From: Virgisporangium ochraceum
Lineage (GTDB): Bacteria > Actinomycetota > Actinomycetes > Mycobacteriales > Micromonosporaceae
Reading direction: 5' to 3'
NCBI RefSeq assembly: GCF_016863655.1
Contig: NZ_BOPH01000113.1
Coordinates: 1-64,000 of the forward strand
DNA length: 64,000 nt
A program made the position numbers and the translations under genes. Shown piece by piece: positions 33,695 through 42,885 of the stretch (the first letter of the stretch is position 1; the number at the start of each line of letters is the position of its first letter). The notes beneath the pieces are model-generated. The model was not told the DNA's origin, made no database searches, and saw nothing but the letters and a program-made list of their open reading frames with translations.

Positions 33695-34852
33695 TCACGT
33701 CTCGCCCACCGGCAGCCGTGCCCGGACCGCGTAGCCGCCGGCGGGCTGGGGTCCCGCGGACAGGGAGCCGCCGAGCACCTCGACCCGTTCGCGCATCCCC
33801 AGCAGCCCGCGCCCGTTGCCGGTGTCCGGCGCCGGTGACCCGTCGTCGCGCACCTCGAGCTCCACCTCCGTGTCGGTCCAGCGGACGGTCACCTCGGCCC
33901 GCCGCGCGTTCGCGTGGCGCAGCACGTTGGTCAGCGCCTCCTGGACGATGCGGTAGGCCGACACGTCCACGCCCGGGGTCAGCGGCCGCGCCGCGCCCTC
34001 GCTGCGCACCTCCACCCGCAGGCCCGTGCCGCGGACCGGTTCGACGAGGTCGTCGAGGCGGCGCAGGCCCGGCAGCGGGCGCAGGCCGCCGTCGGGGTCG
34101 GGCTCCTCGCGCAGGACGCCGAGCATGTGCCGCATGTCGACCAGCGCGCGCCGGGCGACGTCCTCGACCTCGCGCATCGCCTTGACCGCCTCGTCGACGT
34201 CGCGGCCCACGGTGTGCCGGGCGCCGCGGGCCTGCAGCACGACGATCGACAGCGCGTGGGCGACCACGTCGTGCAGCTCCCGGGCGACGCGGGCCCGTTC
34301 CCGCGAGACCGCCTCGGCGGCCCGGTCGGCGGCCAGTCGTTCGCGGCTGTCGATGGCCGCCCGCGCCTCGGCCAGCGACCGGGCCGCCCGGTCGGCCTGC
34401 ACCCGCACCGCTGCCGCCACGGCCCACACGACGACCACGTACAGCGCGTTGGACACGCCGGCACCGTCGTCGTACACGGGATCCCAGACCCCTTGCGCAC
34501 CCAGGATCACGCACGACGCCAGTCCACAGTGGACGCTGGTGCGCCACGTCCGGGCACCGACCGCCGCCGTGTACGGCGCCACCAGAAACACCGCCACGCC
34601 GTCGCAGAACAGCTCGCCGACCGGGAACAGCAGCGTCGCGACCGCGTACACCGCCTGCACGCCCAGCCCGATCGCGACCGGGTGGCGCCGCCGCCAGGCC
34701 AGCGGAACGGTGACCGCGAGGCCCAGCAGCACGTTCCAGCCCGTGACGCCGCCCGGTACCGGGTCGGCCAGCAACAGCTCCGCCTGCACCCCGATCGCCA
34801 GTCCGGCGGCCAGCGCGGCGTCGCGTGCCGGCGGCAGAAGGTCGCGCCGCAT
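33695..34852 (-). CDS. sensor histidine kinase (NarL-type)
   Basis: A 385-residue membrane kinase. About five or six helices lie in residues 8-150, followed by a coiled linker (SLAEARAAIDSRERLAADRA), the HisKA_3 motif VARELHDVVAHALSIVVLQ, then HATPase motifs IVQEALTNVLRHANA, VRDDGSPAP and GLLGMRERVEVLGG. All catalytic elements are present. The ATG at 34852 is chosen because upstream codons are Gly/Pro-rich and not conserved. It is transcribed before the regulator at 33019. Confidence 0.91.
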   Translation of the reverse strand: MRRDLLPPARDAALAAGLAIGVQAELLLADPVPGGVTGWNVLLGLAVTVPLAWRRRHPVAIGLGVQAVYAVATLLFPVGELFCDGVAVFLVAPYTAAVGARTWRTSVHCGLASCVILGAQGVWDPVYDDGAGVSNALYVVVVWAVAAAVRVQADRAARSLAEARAAIDSRERLAADRAAEAVSRERARVARELHDVVAHALSIVVLQARGARHTVGRDVDEAVKAMREVEDVARRALVDMRHMLGVLREEPDPDGGLRPLPGLRRLDDLVEPVRGTGLRVEVRSEGAARPLTPGVDVSAYRIVQEALTNVLRHANARRAEVTVRWTDTEVELEVRDDGSPAPDTGNGRGLLGMRERVEVLGGSLSAGPQPAGGYAVRARLPVGET

Positions 34853-35018
34853 GACGGCAGGGTAGGCGCACCCGCCGGGTCCGGACCATCCGTCGCGGGC
34901 CGGACCCGCGCCCACCGGCGTCCATCGAAAGGTGGACCCGGGTCAGTGCCGGGCCGGACGACGGCGGCCCGCCGCGCTCGTAGCGTTCCGGGCCATCCGA
35001 CTGTTCTGGAGGTTCACC

Positions 35019-35687
35019 ATGGTCGCTACGACCGTCGTTCCACCGGCCACCCGGTCGCCGGCCCGCACCCGCGCCGCCGGCGTCGGGCTCGTCGTGGGCG
35101 CGGCCGCGCTGGCCGTCGCCGAGTCGATCCATCCGCAGAGCGCCGGTTCGGGACCGGAGGGGCTGCTGGAGTCCTTCGCCGCGCACCCGGGCCGCTGGAC
35201 GCTGTGGTCGCTGCTCATCATGGCGATGGCGATGGCGTGTCTGCCCGGCGTGGTCGCCTGGCACGGCCGGGCCCGCGGGCGCGGCGCCCGCCTGACCACC
35301 GCCGGCGCGATCGTCTTCGGCGCCGCGCTCGTCGCGATGTTCTCGTTCGGCGAGTCCAACGGCGAGGGCGTCGGGCTCGCCGGCGGCCTCGACCCGGTGC
35401 CGGCCGACGTCGTGGCGGCGTACACCCGCCTCGACAGCACCGGGGTCACGCTGTTCGTGATGTTCCTGATCGCGGTGCCGGGCTTCCACCTCGGCCTGCC
35501 GCTGCTGCTCGCCGGCCTGGCGCGGGCCGGGCTGGTTCCGGTGTGGCTGGCGGTCGTCGGCGGGGTGGCGGCGCTGGCGTCCATCGGGGTCGGCGGGATC
35601 CACCCGCTGCTCGGGGTCGCCGCGTTCCTCGTGGTGGCCGGGACGCTGGCGTTCCTGGGGGTCCGGCTGATCCGGACTGTCGGGTAG
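35019..35687 (+). CDS. hypothetical membrane protein
   Basis: A 222-residue protein with about six helices. It contains GLVVGAAALAVAESIHPQ, SLLIMAMAMACLPGVVAWHG and FLIAVPGFHLGLPLLLAGLA. No family was recognised with confidence; the pattern is that of small membrane proteins found next to NarL two-component systems. A GGAGG ribosome site precedes the ATG. Divergent from the kinase/regulator operon, so it may be under its control. Confidence 0.75.
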   Translation: MVATTVVPPATRSPARTRAAGVGLVVGAAALAVAESIHPQSAGSGPEGLLESFAAHPGRWTLWSLLIMAMAMACLPGVVAWHGRARGRGARLTTAGAIVFGAALVAMFSFGESNGEGVGLAGGLDPVPADVVAAYTRLDSTGVTLFVMFLIAVPGFHLGLPLLLAGLARAGLVPVWLAVVGGVAALASIGVGGIHPLLGVAAFLVVAGTLAFLGVRLIRTVG

Positions 35688-35716
35688 CTGACAGCAGGTA
35701 CGTTCCGGCCCGCCGT

Positions 35717-35740
35717 GAAGATCCGTACCGATGGATCTTC
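35717..35740. terminator. hairpin between membrane gene and Hsp70 gene
   Basis: A perfect 8-bp stem (GAAGATCC with GGATCTTC) around an 8-nt loop lies 29 bp after the membrane-protein stop and 33 bp before the Hsp70 GTG. It could terminate the upstream transcript. There is no T tract. Confidence 0.45.
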
Positions 35741-35773
35741 GGCTGGGAACGGATCGTCCGGGAAGGGAGACGG

Positions 35774-37993
35774 GTGGGCGAGCAGATAGGTGTCGACTTC
35801 GGCACTTCGCACACCGTGGCGGTGATCGGGCAGACCCCGCTGCTGTTCGACGCCTCGCCGCTGCTGCCCTCGGCGGTGTTCGCCGACGGCGACGGGCGGC
35901 TGCTGACCGGTCGCGACGCCTACCGCAGCGGCCAGCTCGACCCCGCCCGCTGGGAGCCGAACCCGAAACGCCGCATCGACGAGGGCACGCTGCTGCTCGG
36001 TGCGCACGAGGTCCCGGTGCGGATGGCGGTCGCGGCGGTGCTCGCCCGCGTCGGCGCGGAGGCCGGGCGGGCGTTGGGCGGCCGGGCCGGCGGCGCGGTG
36101 CTCACCCATCCGGCCGGCTGGGCCGGCGTGCGTCGCGGGGTGCTGGTCGAAGCGGCAACGGCGGCGGGACTGGGCGAGGTGCGGCTGGTCGCCGAGCCGG
36201 TGGCGGCGGCGTCGTACTTCACGACGGTGGTGGGGCACCGGGTGCCGTCCGGGTCTGCGGTGGTGGTCTACGACTTCGGTGCCGGCACGTTCGATGTGAG
36301 CGTGCTGCGCCGCACTGACACCGGCGGCTGGGACGTGGTCGCGTCCGACGGGCTGGCCGACGTCGGCGGCCTGGACCTCGACGCGGCGATCGTCGAGTTC
36401 GTCGGCTCCCGGATCGCCGACCGGGAGGTGTGGGCCCGCCTGACCGCGCCGGCGACGACGGTCGACAAGCGCCACCGCAGGCTGCTGTGGGAGGACGCGC
36501 GGGCGGTGAAGGAGCAGCTGAGCCGCGAGTCCAGCGCCACGCTGGTCGTCCCCCTGCTCGACCGCGACGTGATCGTCACCCGCGACGAGTTCGACGCGCT
36601 GGCCCGGCCGTGGCTGGAGCGCACCGTCAACCTGACGACGTCGACGCTGTTCCGCAGCGGCGTCACCGCCGACCGCGTGGTGGGCCTGTTCCTGGTCGGC
36701 GGGTCGAGCCGGATCCCGCTGGTCGCCACGATGCTGCACCGGGCGCTGGGGATGCCGCCGGTGGTGCTGGAGCAGCCGGAGCTGGTGGTGGCGCAGGGCA
36801 GCCTGGTACCGACCAACGGGGCCGCCGTCGACGCGGTGGCGCCGGTGTCGCCGGCGGTCGCGGCGGCCTGGCCGGTGTCGGGACCGCCGGCGGTCGGGTC
36901 GGCGAGGGTCGCTTCGGTGCCCTTTCCCGCCCCGCACTCCGCCGGGGCCGCAGCGCCTGCAGGGGGCGGAGCCTCCACCGTCGGCGGTCCGGCGGGGGCG
37001 TCGCGTCCGTGGTGGGCGCGGCCGGCGCTGTACGGCGGGGCTGGGCTGCTCGTCCTGGTGGTGCTCGCCGCGTCGGAGACGGTCCGGTACTCGGCGTTCG
37101 CCGGCGCGGCGATGGTGTTCCGGCCGGCGACGGTGCTGCCGTTCCTGGCGACGGTGCTCCTCGTGGCGGGTGCCCGCCGGGCGGCCGGGTTTCCTCCGGC
37201 GGCCGGGTCCGCACCGGAGGCCGCGTCGCCTCCGGTGCGCACCGTACGGACGGGCGTGATCGCCGGGCTCGGCGCCGCCGGGGTTCTCGTGACCATCCTG
37301 AAGGTCGTGGAGACGATCCGGCCGGAGCTCGACGAGTACACGGTCCGGTCGCGGTTCGACCACGGCTCCTGGATCGTCAGCGTCATCGGGGTCGCCGCGA
37401 TCGTGCTCGGCCTGGTGCTGGTCCTGCTCCGCGGCCTCCCGGACCCGGACGCGGCCGGGCGATGGCGGGCCGTCGCCTACGGGGTCGCCTACGGCGTCGT
37501 TCCGGGAGCCAGCGCCTACACGGCCATCTGGTGGACGTGGTTCGGCGACCGGGGCGACGGCCGCGACACGCCGACGTTCCTGATCCTGTCCGCGCTGCCG
37601 CAATGGCGGGAGGCGCCGACCGCCGGCATGGTGCTCGGCCTGGCGGCCGGCTGGGTGGTCGCGATGGTGGCGGCGGCGTTCGGCGGTCGGGCGCTGGGTG
37701 AGGCGGTGCCGCCGCCCGCGCGCCCGGTGCTGCACCGGGCCGGAGCGGTGACGCTGGCCGCCGCCGGTGCGGTGCTCGTCTACTTCATGCAGGTCGAGCG
37801 CGGCTTCATGATGGACCGGACCAGCACCCCCGACGACCCGACCCTGATGCGCTCGGCGACCCGGCTGTGGGCGAACACCGTCGGTGACGTGCATCCGGGC
37901 ATGCTGACGTTCCTGCTCCTCGGCGCGGGCGCGGCCGCGGCGGCGCTGGTGGTGGTCAGGTCGCGCAGCGGTGGGAGCCAACCACTACGGTAG
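35774..37993 (+). CDS. Hsp70-like ATPase fused to a multi-pass membrane domain (copy 1)
   Basis: A 739-residue protein. Residues 1-350 form an Hsp70/actin-type nucleotide-binding domain, with phosphate-1 loop IGVDFGTSHTVAV (6-18), connector LVAEPVAAASYF, phosphate-2 loop VVYDFGAGTFDVSVL and adenosine motif LVGGSSRIPLVATML. There is no peptide-binding domain. Instead an Ala/Pro-rich linker (about 350-415) leads to roughly eight membrane helices, including RPATVLPFLATVLLVAGARR and VPGASAYTAIWW. This predicts a cytoplasmic ATPase tethered to a membrane module of unknown purpose. GTG start with AAGGGAG upstream. A paralogue follows 5 bp downstream. Confidence 0.87.
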   Translation: MGEQIGVDFGTSHTVAVIGQTPLLFDASPLLPSAVFADGDGRLLTGRDAYRSGQLDPARWEPNPKRRIDEGTLLLGAHEVPVRMAVAAVLARVGAEAGRALGGRAGGAVLTHPAGWAGVRRGVLVEAATAAGLGEVRLVAEPVAAASYFTTVVGHRVPSGSAVVVYDFGAGTFDVSVLRRTDTGGWDVVASDGLADVGGLDLDAAIVEFVGSRIADREVWARLTAPATTVDKRHRRLLWEDARAVKEQLSRESSATLVVPLLDRDVIVTRDEFDALARPWLERTVNLTTSTLFRSGVTADRVVGLFLVGGSSRIPLVATMLHRALGMPPVVLEQPELVVAQGSLVPTNGAAVDAVAPVSPAVAAAWPVSGPPAVGSARVASVPFPAPHSAGAAAPAGGGASTVGGPAGASRPWWARPALYGGAGLLVLVVLAASETVRYSAFAGAAMVFRPATVLPFLATVLLVAGARRAAGFPPAAGSAPEAASPPVRTVRTGVIAGLGAAGVLVTILKVVETIRPELDEYTVRSRFDHGSWIVSVIGVAAIVLGLVLVLLRGLPDPDAAGRWRAVAYGVAYGVVPGASAYTAIWWTWFGDRGDGRDTPTFLILSALPQWREAPTAGMVLGLAAGWVVAMVAAAFGGRALGEAVPPPARPVLHRAGAVTLAAAGAVLVYFMQVERGFMMDRTSTPDDPTLMRSATRLWANTVGDVHPGMLTFLLLGAGAAAAALVVVRSRSGGSQPLR

Positions 37994-37998
37994 CGACG

Positions 37999-40119
37999 GT
38001 GGTGGATCGGATCGGTGCCGACGTCGGCACCTCGCACCGGATCGGCGTCGACTTCGGCACCTCGCACACGGTCGCGGTGAGCGGGGCGACGCCGCTGCTG
38101 TTCGACGCCTCGCCGCTGCTGCCCTCGGCGGTGTTCGCCGACGGCGACGGGCGGCTGCTGACCGGTCGCGACGCCTACCGCAGCGGCCAGGTCGACCCGG
38201 CGCGCTGGGAGCCGAACCCGAAACGCCGGGTCGACGAGGGCACGCTGCTGCTCGGCGAGCGGGAGGTACCGGTGCGGGTGGCGGTCGCGGCGGTGCTGGC
38301 CCGCGTCGGCGAGGAGGCCAAGCGGACGCTCGGCGGCGCCGGCGCCGAGACCGTGCTGACCCATCCCGCCGGGTGGGCCGGTGCGCGCCGGTCGGTGCTC
38401 GTCGACGCCGCGGCGCTCGCCGGGTTCGGCCCTGTGCGGCTGGTGGCCGAGCCGGTGGCGGCGGCGTCGTACTTCACGACGGTGGTGGGGCACCGGGTGC
38501 CGTCCGGGTCTGCGGTGGTGGTCTACGACTTCGGTGCCGGCACGTTCGATGTGAGCGTGCTGCGCCGCACTGACACCGGCGGCTGGGACGTGGTCGCCAC
38601 CGATGGGCTGCCCGAGGTCGGCGGTCTGGACCTCGACGCCGCGCTGGTCGGGTTCGTCGGCCGCAGCGTCGATGCCGACGTGTGGGCGCGCCTGACGGCG
38701 CCGGCGACGACGGTCGACCAGCGGCACCGGCGGCTGCTGTGGGAGGACGCGCGGGCGGTCAAGGAGCAGCTGAGCCGCGAGCCGAGCGCCACGCTCGTGG
38801 TGCCGGTCGTCGACCGGGACGTCCTGGTGACCCGCGACGAACTGGAGGAGCTGGCCCACCCGTGGATCGGGCGCACCGTCGACCTGACCGTCGCGACGAT
38901 GCGCCGCGGCGGGGTGACCGTCGACCGGCTGGCGGGGGTGTTCCTGGTCGGCGGGTCGAGCCGCATCCCGCTGGTGGCCACGATGCTGCACCGGGCCCTC
39001 GGCGTCCCGCCCGTGGTGCTCGAACAGCCGGAGCTGGTGGTGGCGCAGGGCAGCCTGCACGCGGTCCCACCGCTGGCGGAACCCGCGGCGGAGCGGGAGC
39101 CCCCGACGGCCCAAACCCCGACGGAACCGGAGCCGGATCCGCCGCCCGGGCGGCCCCGGTCCGGGCCGGCCGCCCATGAGGGGGAGGCGACCCGGTCGTG
39201 GCTGCCCGCGACAGGGCTCGGCCTGACCATGCTGATCGTGCTGCTCGCCTTCGCCGACCCGGTGCGGCCGGGGCTGTTCGCCGGTGCGGGAACCGTGCTG
39301 CGGCCGGCGACGGTGCTGCCGTTCCTGGCGACGGTGCTGCTCGTCGCCGGTGCCCGGCGGACCCTGCCGGCGCGGCCCGGTGCCTCGCTGTGGTTCGGCG
39401 CGGTCGCCGGCGTGAGCGCGGTGACCGTACTGCACGGGATCATCACGGTGGCCCGGCTGATGCGGCCGGCGGGCAGCTGGGGCGTCTACGGGCGCACCGA
39501 CCTCGGCACCCGCGCGGTGCTGCTGGTCAGCGTCGCCGCGCTGCTGGCGAGCCTGGCGCTGCTGGTGTCGCGGGGGGTGGCCGACCCGGAGCGGTTCGGG
39601 TGGCGGGGTGCGGTGGCCGCGGTCCTCGCCGGGGCGCTGCCGGGCGCGAGCGCGTACACCTCGGTGCGGTGGGACGAGTTCGCCCGGTTCACCGGTTCGG
39701 AGGGTCCGCTGGAGCCGACCCTGGCCAAGTCGTACATGGCGGTGACGGCGCCGGTGGTGTTCGGCCTGGCGGTCGGGTGGGCGGTCGTGATGGTCACGGC
39801 GGCGTTCGCCGGCCGCGCGGCCGGTGCGGTAGCGGGCCGGTCGGGGCGGCGGTGGCTGCACCGGGCCGGGGTCGTGCTGCTCGCGGTGGCCGGCGCGGTC
39901 CTGTTCAGGTTCATGATCGACGAGCGGGAGCACCTGAAGTACGAGCAGGTCCACATCGGCGACGACGAGGGGTGGCTCGGCCCGGCGACGGCGGTGTGGC
40001 GGAACACCGTCGCCGGCGTGCACCCGGCCGTCGTCCTCGGCGCGCTGCTCGTGCTGACCGCCGCGGCGTACGGGGTGGTGCGCGCGCGTCAGAGCCAGAT
40101 CCGCTCCGGCGGGTCGTGA
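37999..40119 (+). CDS. Hsp70-like ATPase fused to a multi-pass membrane domain (copy 2)
   Basis: A 706-residue paralogue of the preceding gene with the same architecture: nucleotide-binding domain (VDFGTSHTVAV, VVYDFGAGTFDVSVL, LVGGSSRIPLVATML), a Glu/Pro-rich linker, then about eight helices sharing RPATVLPFLATVLLVAGARR and PGASAYTS. Its N-terminus carries a duplicated loop, IGADVGTSH then IGVDFGTSH, from a 27-30-bp tandem duplication, so the true start may lie between them. Linkers and helices have diverged, while parts of the ATPase domain are identical at the nucleotide level. Its end overlaps the convergent decarboxylase by 31 bp. Confidence 0.87.
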   Translation: MVDRIGADVGTSHRIGVDFGTSHTVAVSGATPLLFDASPLLPSAVFADGDGRLLTGRDAYRSGQVDPARWEPNPKRRVDEGTLLLGEREVPVRVAVAAVLARVGEEAKRTLGGAGAETVLTHPAGWAGARRSVLVDAAALAGFGPVRLVAEPVAAASYFTTVVGHRVPSGSAVVVYDFGAGTFDVSVLRRTDTGGWDVVATDGLPEVGGLDLDAALVGFVGRSVDADVWARLTAPATTVDQRHRRLLWEDARAVKEQLSREPSATLVVPVVDRDVLVTRDELEELAHPWIGRTVDLTVATMRRGGVTVDRLAGVFLVGGSSRIPLVATMLHRALGVPPVVLEQPELVVAQGSLHAVPPLAEPAAEREPPTAQTPTEPEPDPPPGRPRSGPAAHEGEATRSWLPATGLGLTMLIVLLAFADPVRPGLFAGAGTVLRPATVLPFLATVLLVAGARRTLPARPGASLWFGAVAGVSAVTVLHGIITVARLMRPAGSWGVYGRTDLGTRAVLLVSVAALLASLALLVSRGVADPERFGWRGAVAAVLAGALPGASAYTSVRWDEFARFTGSEGPLEPTLAKSYMAVTAPVVFGLAVGWAVVMVTAAFAGRAAGAVAGRSGRRWLHRAGVVLLAVAGAVLFRFMIDEREHLKYEQVHIGDDEGWLGPATAVWRNTVAGVHPAVVLGALLVLTAAAYGVVRARQSQIRSGGS

Positions 40120-41216
40120 CGCAGGAACGCGTGGTGGGAGATGTCCCAGCCGTAGGCGCCGGCGTTGCCGAACACCACGACGTCACCGACGCGCAGCCGG
40201 GTCACCGGGGTGTCGCGGGCCAGGACGTCGCGCGGGGTGCACAGTTCGCCGGTCACGGTCACCGCGGTGCCCCGGACCTCGGGACGCGGGTACGGGTGCG
40301 GCCAGTCGTCGACCGGCAGCACGGTGAACGGGTGGCTGTAGCCCCACGCGGCCGGTAGCCGGAAGTGGTGGGTGCCGCCGCGCAGCACCGCGAACCACGT
40401 GCCGTGCGCGGCCTTGAGGTCGAGCACCTCGGCGGCGTACCAGCCGGCCGGCGCGGCGAGGTACCGCCCGGGCTCGAACACCAGCCGCCCGTCGGCGGGC
40501 AGGGCTGCCAGCGCGGCGAGGTCGAACGCGCGGTCGCCGGTGTAGTCGACGCCGAACCCGCCGCCCACGTTGATCGTGCGCAGGGTGATCCCGTGGGTCC
40601 GGGCCGCGTCCACGCTCCAGCGGACCGCGTCGGTCACGAACGCCGCGTGCGCGGCGGCGTCGAGGTTGTTGGAGACCGCGTGCAGGTGGAACCCGGTGAC
40701 GTCGAACCGGTGGTGACGCGCGAGCGCGACCGCGGCGGGCAGGTCGGCCCCGGTGAGCCCGAACGGGGTGGCGGTGCCGGTCATGCGGTGGCTGCCGCCG
40801 AGGTCGGCCCCGGCCCGGTTCACCCGCAGCGCCACCGTCGCGGGCCGGCCGACCTGGGCCAGGCGGTGCAGCTCGAGCAGGCTCTCGACGTTGATCTCGG
40901 CACCGGCGTCGACGGCGGCGGCCAGCTCGGCCGGGGTTTTGGCGGGCCCGGCGAAGGCGATGCGGCCCGGGTGGCGCCGGGCCAGGTCGAGCTCCCCGCC
41001 GGAGGCGACGTCGAACCCGTCGACGGTGCCGGCGAGCGCGGCGAGCGCACGCGGGTCCCCGTTCGCCTTGACCGCGTACAGCAGCGCGGCGCCCGACGGC
41101 AGCGCCGCTCTGACGGCCCTGGCGCGTTCGCGCAGGACGGAGCCGTCGTACACGTAGACGCAGCGGGGCCGCGCGGTGGCGAGGATCGCCTCCCGTACGG
41201 GGTCCGGAAGGTTCAT
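40089..41216 (-). CDS. type III PLP-dependent decarboxylase in siderophore operon
   Basis: A 375-residue alanine-racemase-fold decarboxylase related to diaminopimelate and ornithine decarboxylases. PLP Lys lies in LLYAVKANGDP, followed by VASGGELDLA, GFHLHAVSNN, INVGGGFGVDY and GELCTPRDVLA. In NIS siderophore clusters such enzymes (SbnH- or PvsE-like) decarboxylate an amino-acid intermediate. It is the last gene of the operon with two IucA/IucC synthetases, starting 4 bp after the upstream stop. The exact substrate is unknown. Confidence 0.88.
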   Translation of the reverse strand: MNLPDPVREAILATARPRCVYVYDGSVLRERARAVRAALPSGAALLYAVKANGDPRALAALAGTVDGFDVASGGELDLARRHPGRIAFAGPAKTPAELAAAVDAGAEINVESLLELHRLAQVGRPATVALRVNRAGADLGGSHRMTGTATPFGLTGADLPAAVALARHHRFDVTGFHLHAVSNNLDAAAHAAFVTDAVRWSVDAARTHGITLRTINVGGGFGVDYTGDRAFDLAALAALPADGRLVFEPGRYLAAPAGWYAAEVLDLKAAHGTWFAVLRGGTHHFRLPAAWGYSHPFTVLPVDDWPHPYPRPEVRGTAVTVTGELCTPRDVLARDTPVTRLRVGDVVVFGNAGAYGWDISHHAFLRHDPPERIWL

Positions 41217-41220
41217 CGGC

Positions 41221-42885
41221 TCAGGCGCCGTGCAGCGGGTTGGGGACGTCGACGTACAGGTCGCCGGCGCCGGCCAGGCGCATGCGCACCAGCGCCTTGT
41301 GCGGCATCCGCGGCGCGGTCCAGAAGGCGTGGTCGGCGGCTGCGTCGGCGGGGTCGACTGTCGGGTCGCGCCGCAGGTCGTCGTAGACCTCGTCGACGAC
41401 GTCGCGGACGGCGTGCCAGGCGGCGGTCTCGTCGAGGCCGGCGGTGTCGGCGAGGTGGCGGACCAGTTCGCCGAGGTGGGCCTGCAGGGCGGTGTAGCCG
41501 AGCTTGGACCGCATCACGGTCAGGTCGTCGGTGCCGACGACGGAGCCGGGCCACAGGTCGGGGCGGTGGCCGCGGGCGGCCAGGCGCGGCAGGTGCACCC
41601 GCAGACCGGCGACGTCGCGGAGCACCATCCGTACCGGGTGGCCGCCGCGGAAGACCGGCAGGCAGTTCTGCAGGTGCGCCTCGAGGCCGATGCCGTGGCG
41701 GGTCGCCAGGCGCAGCAGCGGCGGCAGCAGCACCCGCGTGTAGGAGGCGAGGAACGGCAGCGCGCCCACGCGGTCGCGCCGCAGGAGCCCGCCCACGACG
41801 CTGCTGGTCTCCCCGGGTGGGGTGACGGTGAGCGCGGTCGCCGGCAGGGCGGTCTCGTCGGGTCGCAGCGTGCCGGACAGGCCGGTGCGCAGGATCGCGG
41901 TGACGTCGCGGGGGGCGTCGGCGCAGGCGGAGCCGCCGGTCTCGGCGAGCAGCAGCACCGGTTCGTCGGCGAGCAGGTCGGCGAGCAGCGCGCTGAGGAC
42001 CGGGCCGTTGCGGCTGCTGGCGATGGAGATGGTGCGGCGGGTGGAGGTCACCTGGATGTCCAGCGACAGCTTGAGGTAGCCGTGGCCGGGCACGTGCAGG
42101 GTCCGCAGGGCGGCGGTGGGCGTGGCCGGCAGCGGCGCGACCGGCAGGTCGGTGAGCACGCCGGCGGCGAACAGGTCGGCGCGGGTGCGGCGCAGGTGGC
42201 CGAGCTGCCAGGCGTGCACGGGCTGGGCCAGGTGGGTGCGGGTGCCGCCGACGCCGAGGGCCCGGCCGAGATCGTCGCCGACGAGGCGGTCGCGGCGGAC
42301 GCCGACGAATGCGACGTGGGTGTGGCCGGCCTCCAGGTCGTGGGCGAGGGTGTCGGCGACCGACCAGCCGAGGCGGGTGCGGGCGCACGGGTGCAGGTTG
42401 TGGCCCTCGGTGGCCAGGCGTTCGTAGCCGGCGGCGAGCGCGTCGGGATCGCCGGTCGCCGCGGGCGGTCCGGGCCGGCGGGTGTAGGCGAGGGCGAGGG
42501 TGGCGACGGCGCTGCCGAGCTCGGCGGGCAGGCCGCCGCCGAGGGCCGCGCCGAGGTCGGTGATGAGGTCCAGCGGCGGGGCGGGCAGCTCGCCGACGGG
42601 TTCGGCCCGGCCGAAGCCGTGCCAGCGGGCGGCGACCGGGCCCTTCGGGGTGTCGATGGCGTGCGTGGAGGCGGTGACGCCGGCCAGCCGTTCGCGGTGC
42701 AGCGCGCCGATCAGGCGGCGGGCGACGTGGTCGGCGGCGTGCGGCAGGGCAGCCAGGTAGGCCTCGTGGCGGGCGGGGTCGAGGGCGCGCAGCTCGCGGC
42801 CGGTGTCGTCGAGCCGTTCGAGGGTGGCCGACAGCGCTACCGCGGTCCCCGTCGGGTGCGGATGGGTGGCGCCGGTGCTGGTCAC
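41221..42885 (-). CDS. IucA/IucC-family NIS siderophore synthetase
   Basis: A 554-residue synthetase that joins carboxylates (often citrate) to amines or alcohols with ATP. Family motifs are GHNLHPCARTRLGW, SIASSRNGPVLSALL, GIGLEAHLQNCLPV and the C-terminal KALVRMRLAG. It differs from the other synthetase in this operon (FRIM-like FerC region versus YRDFGG), as expected for successive condensation steps. GTG start overlapping the upstream stop by 4 bp, so tightly coupled. Under the iron box at 44340. Confidence 0.92.
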   Translation of the reverse strand: MTSTGATHPHPTGTAVALSATLERLDDTGRELRALDPARHEAYLAALPHAADHVARRLIGALHRERLAGVTASTHAIDTPKGPVAARWHGFGRAEPVGELPAPPLDLITDLGAALGGGLPAELGSAVATLALAYTRRPGPPAATGDPDALAAGYERLATEGHNLHPCARTRLGWSVADTLAHDLEAGHTHVAFVGVRRDRLVGDDLGRALGVGGTRTHLAQPVHAWQLGHLRRTRADLFAAGVLTDLPVAPLPATPTAALRTLHVPGHGYLKLSLDIQVTSTRRTISIASSRNGPVLSALLADLLADEPVLLLAETGGSACADAPRDVTAILRTGLSGTLRPDETALPATALTVTPPGETSSVVGGLLRRDRVGALPFLASYTRVLLPPLLRLATRHGIGLEAHLQNCLPVFRGGHPVRMVLRDVAGLRVHLPRLAARGHRPDLWPGSVVGTDDLTVMRSKLGYTALQAHLGELVRHLADTAGLDETAAWHAVRDVVDEVYDDLRRDPTVDPADAAADHAFWTAPRMPHKALVRMRLAGAGDLYVDVPNPLHGA

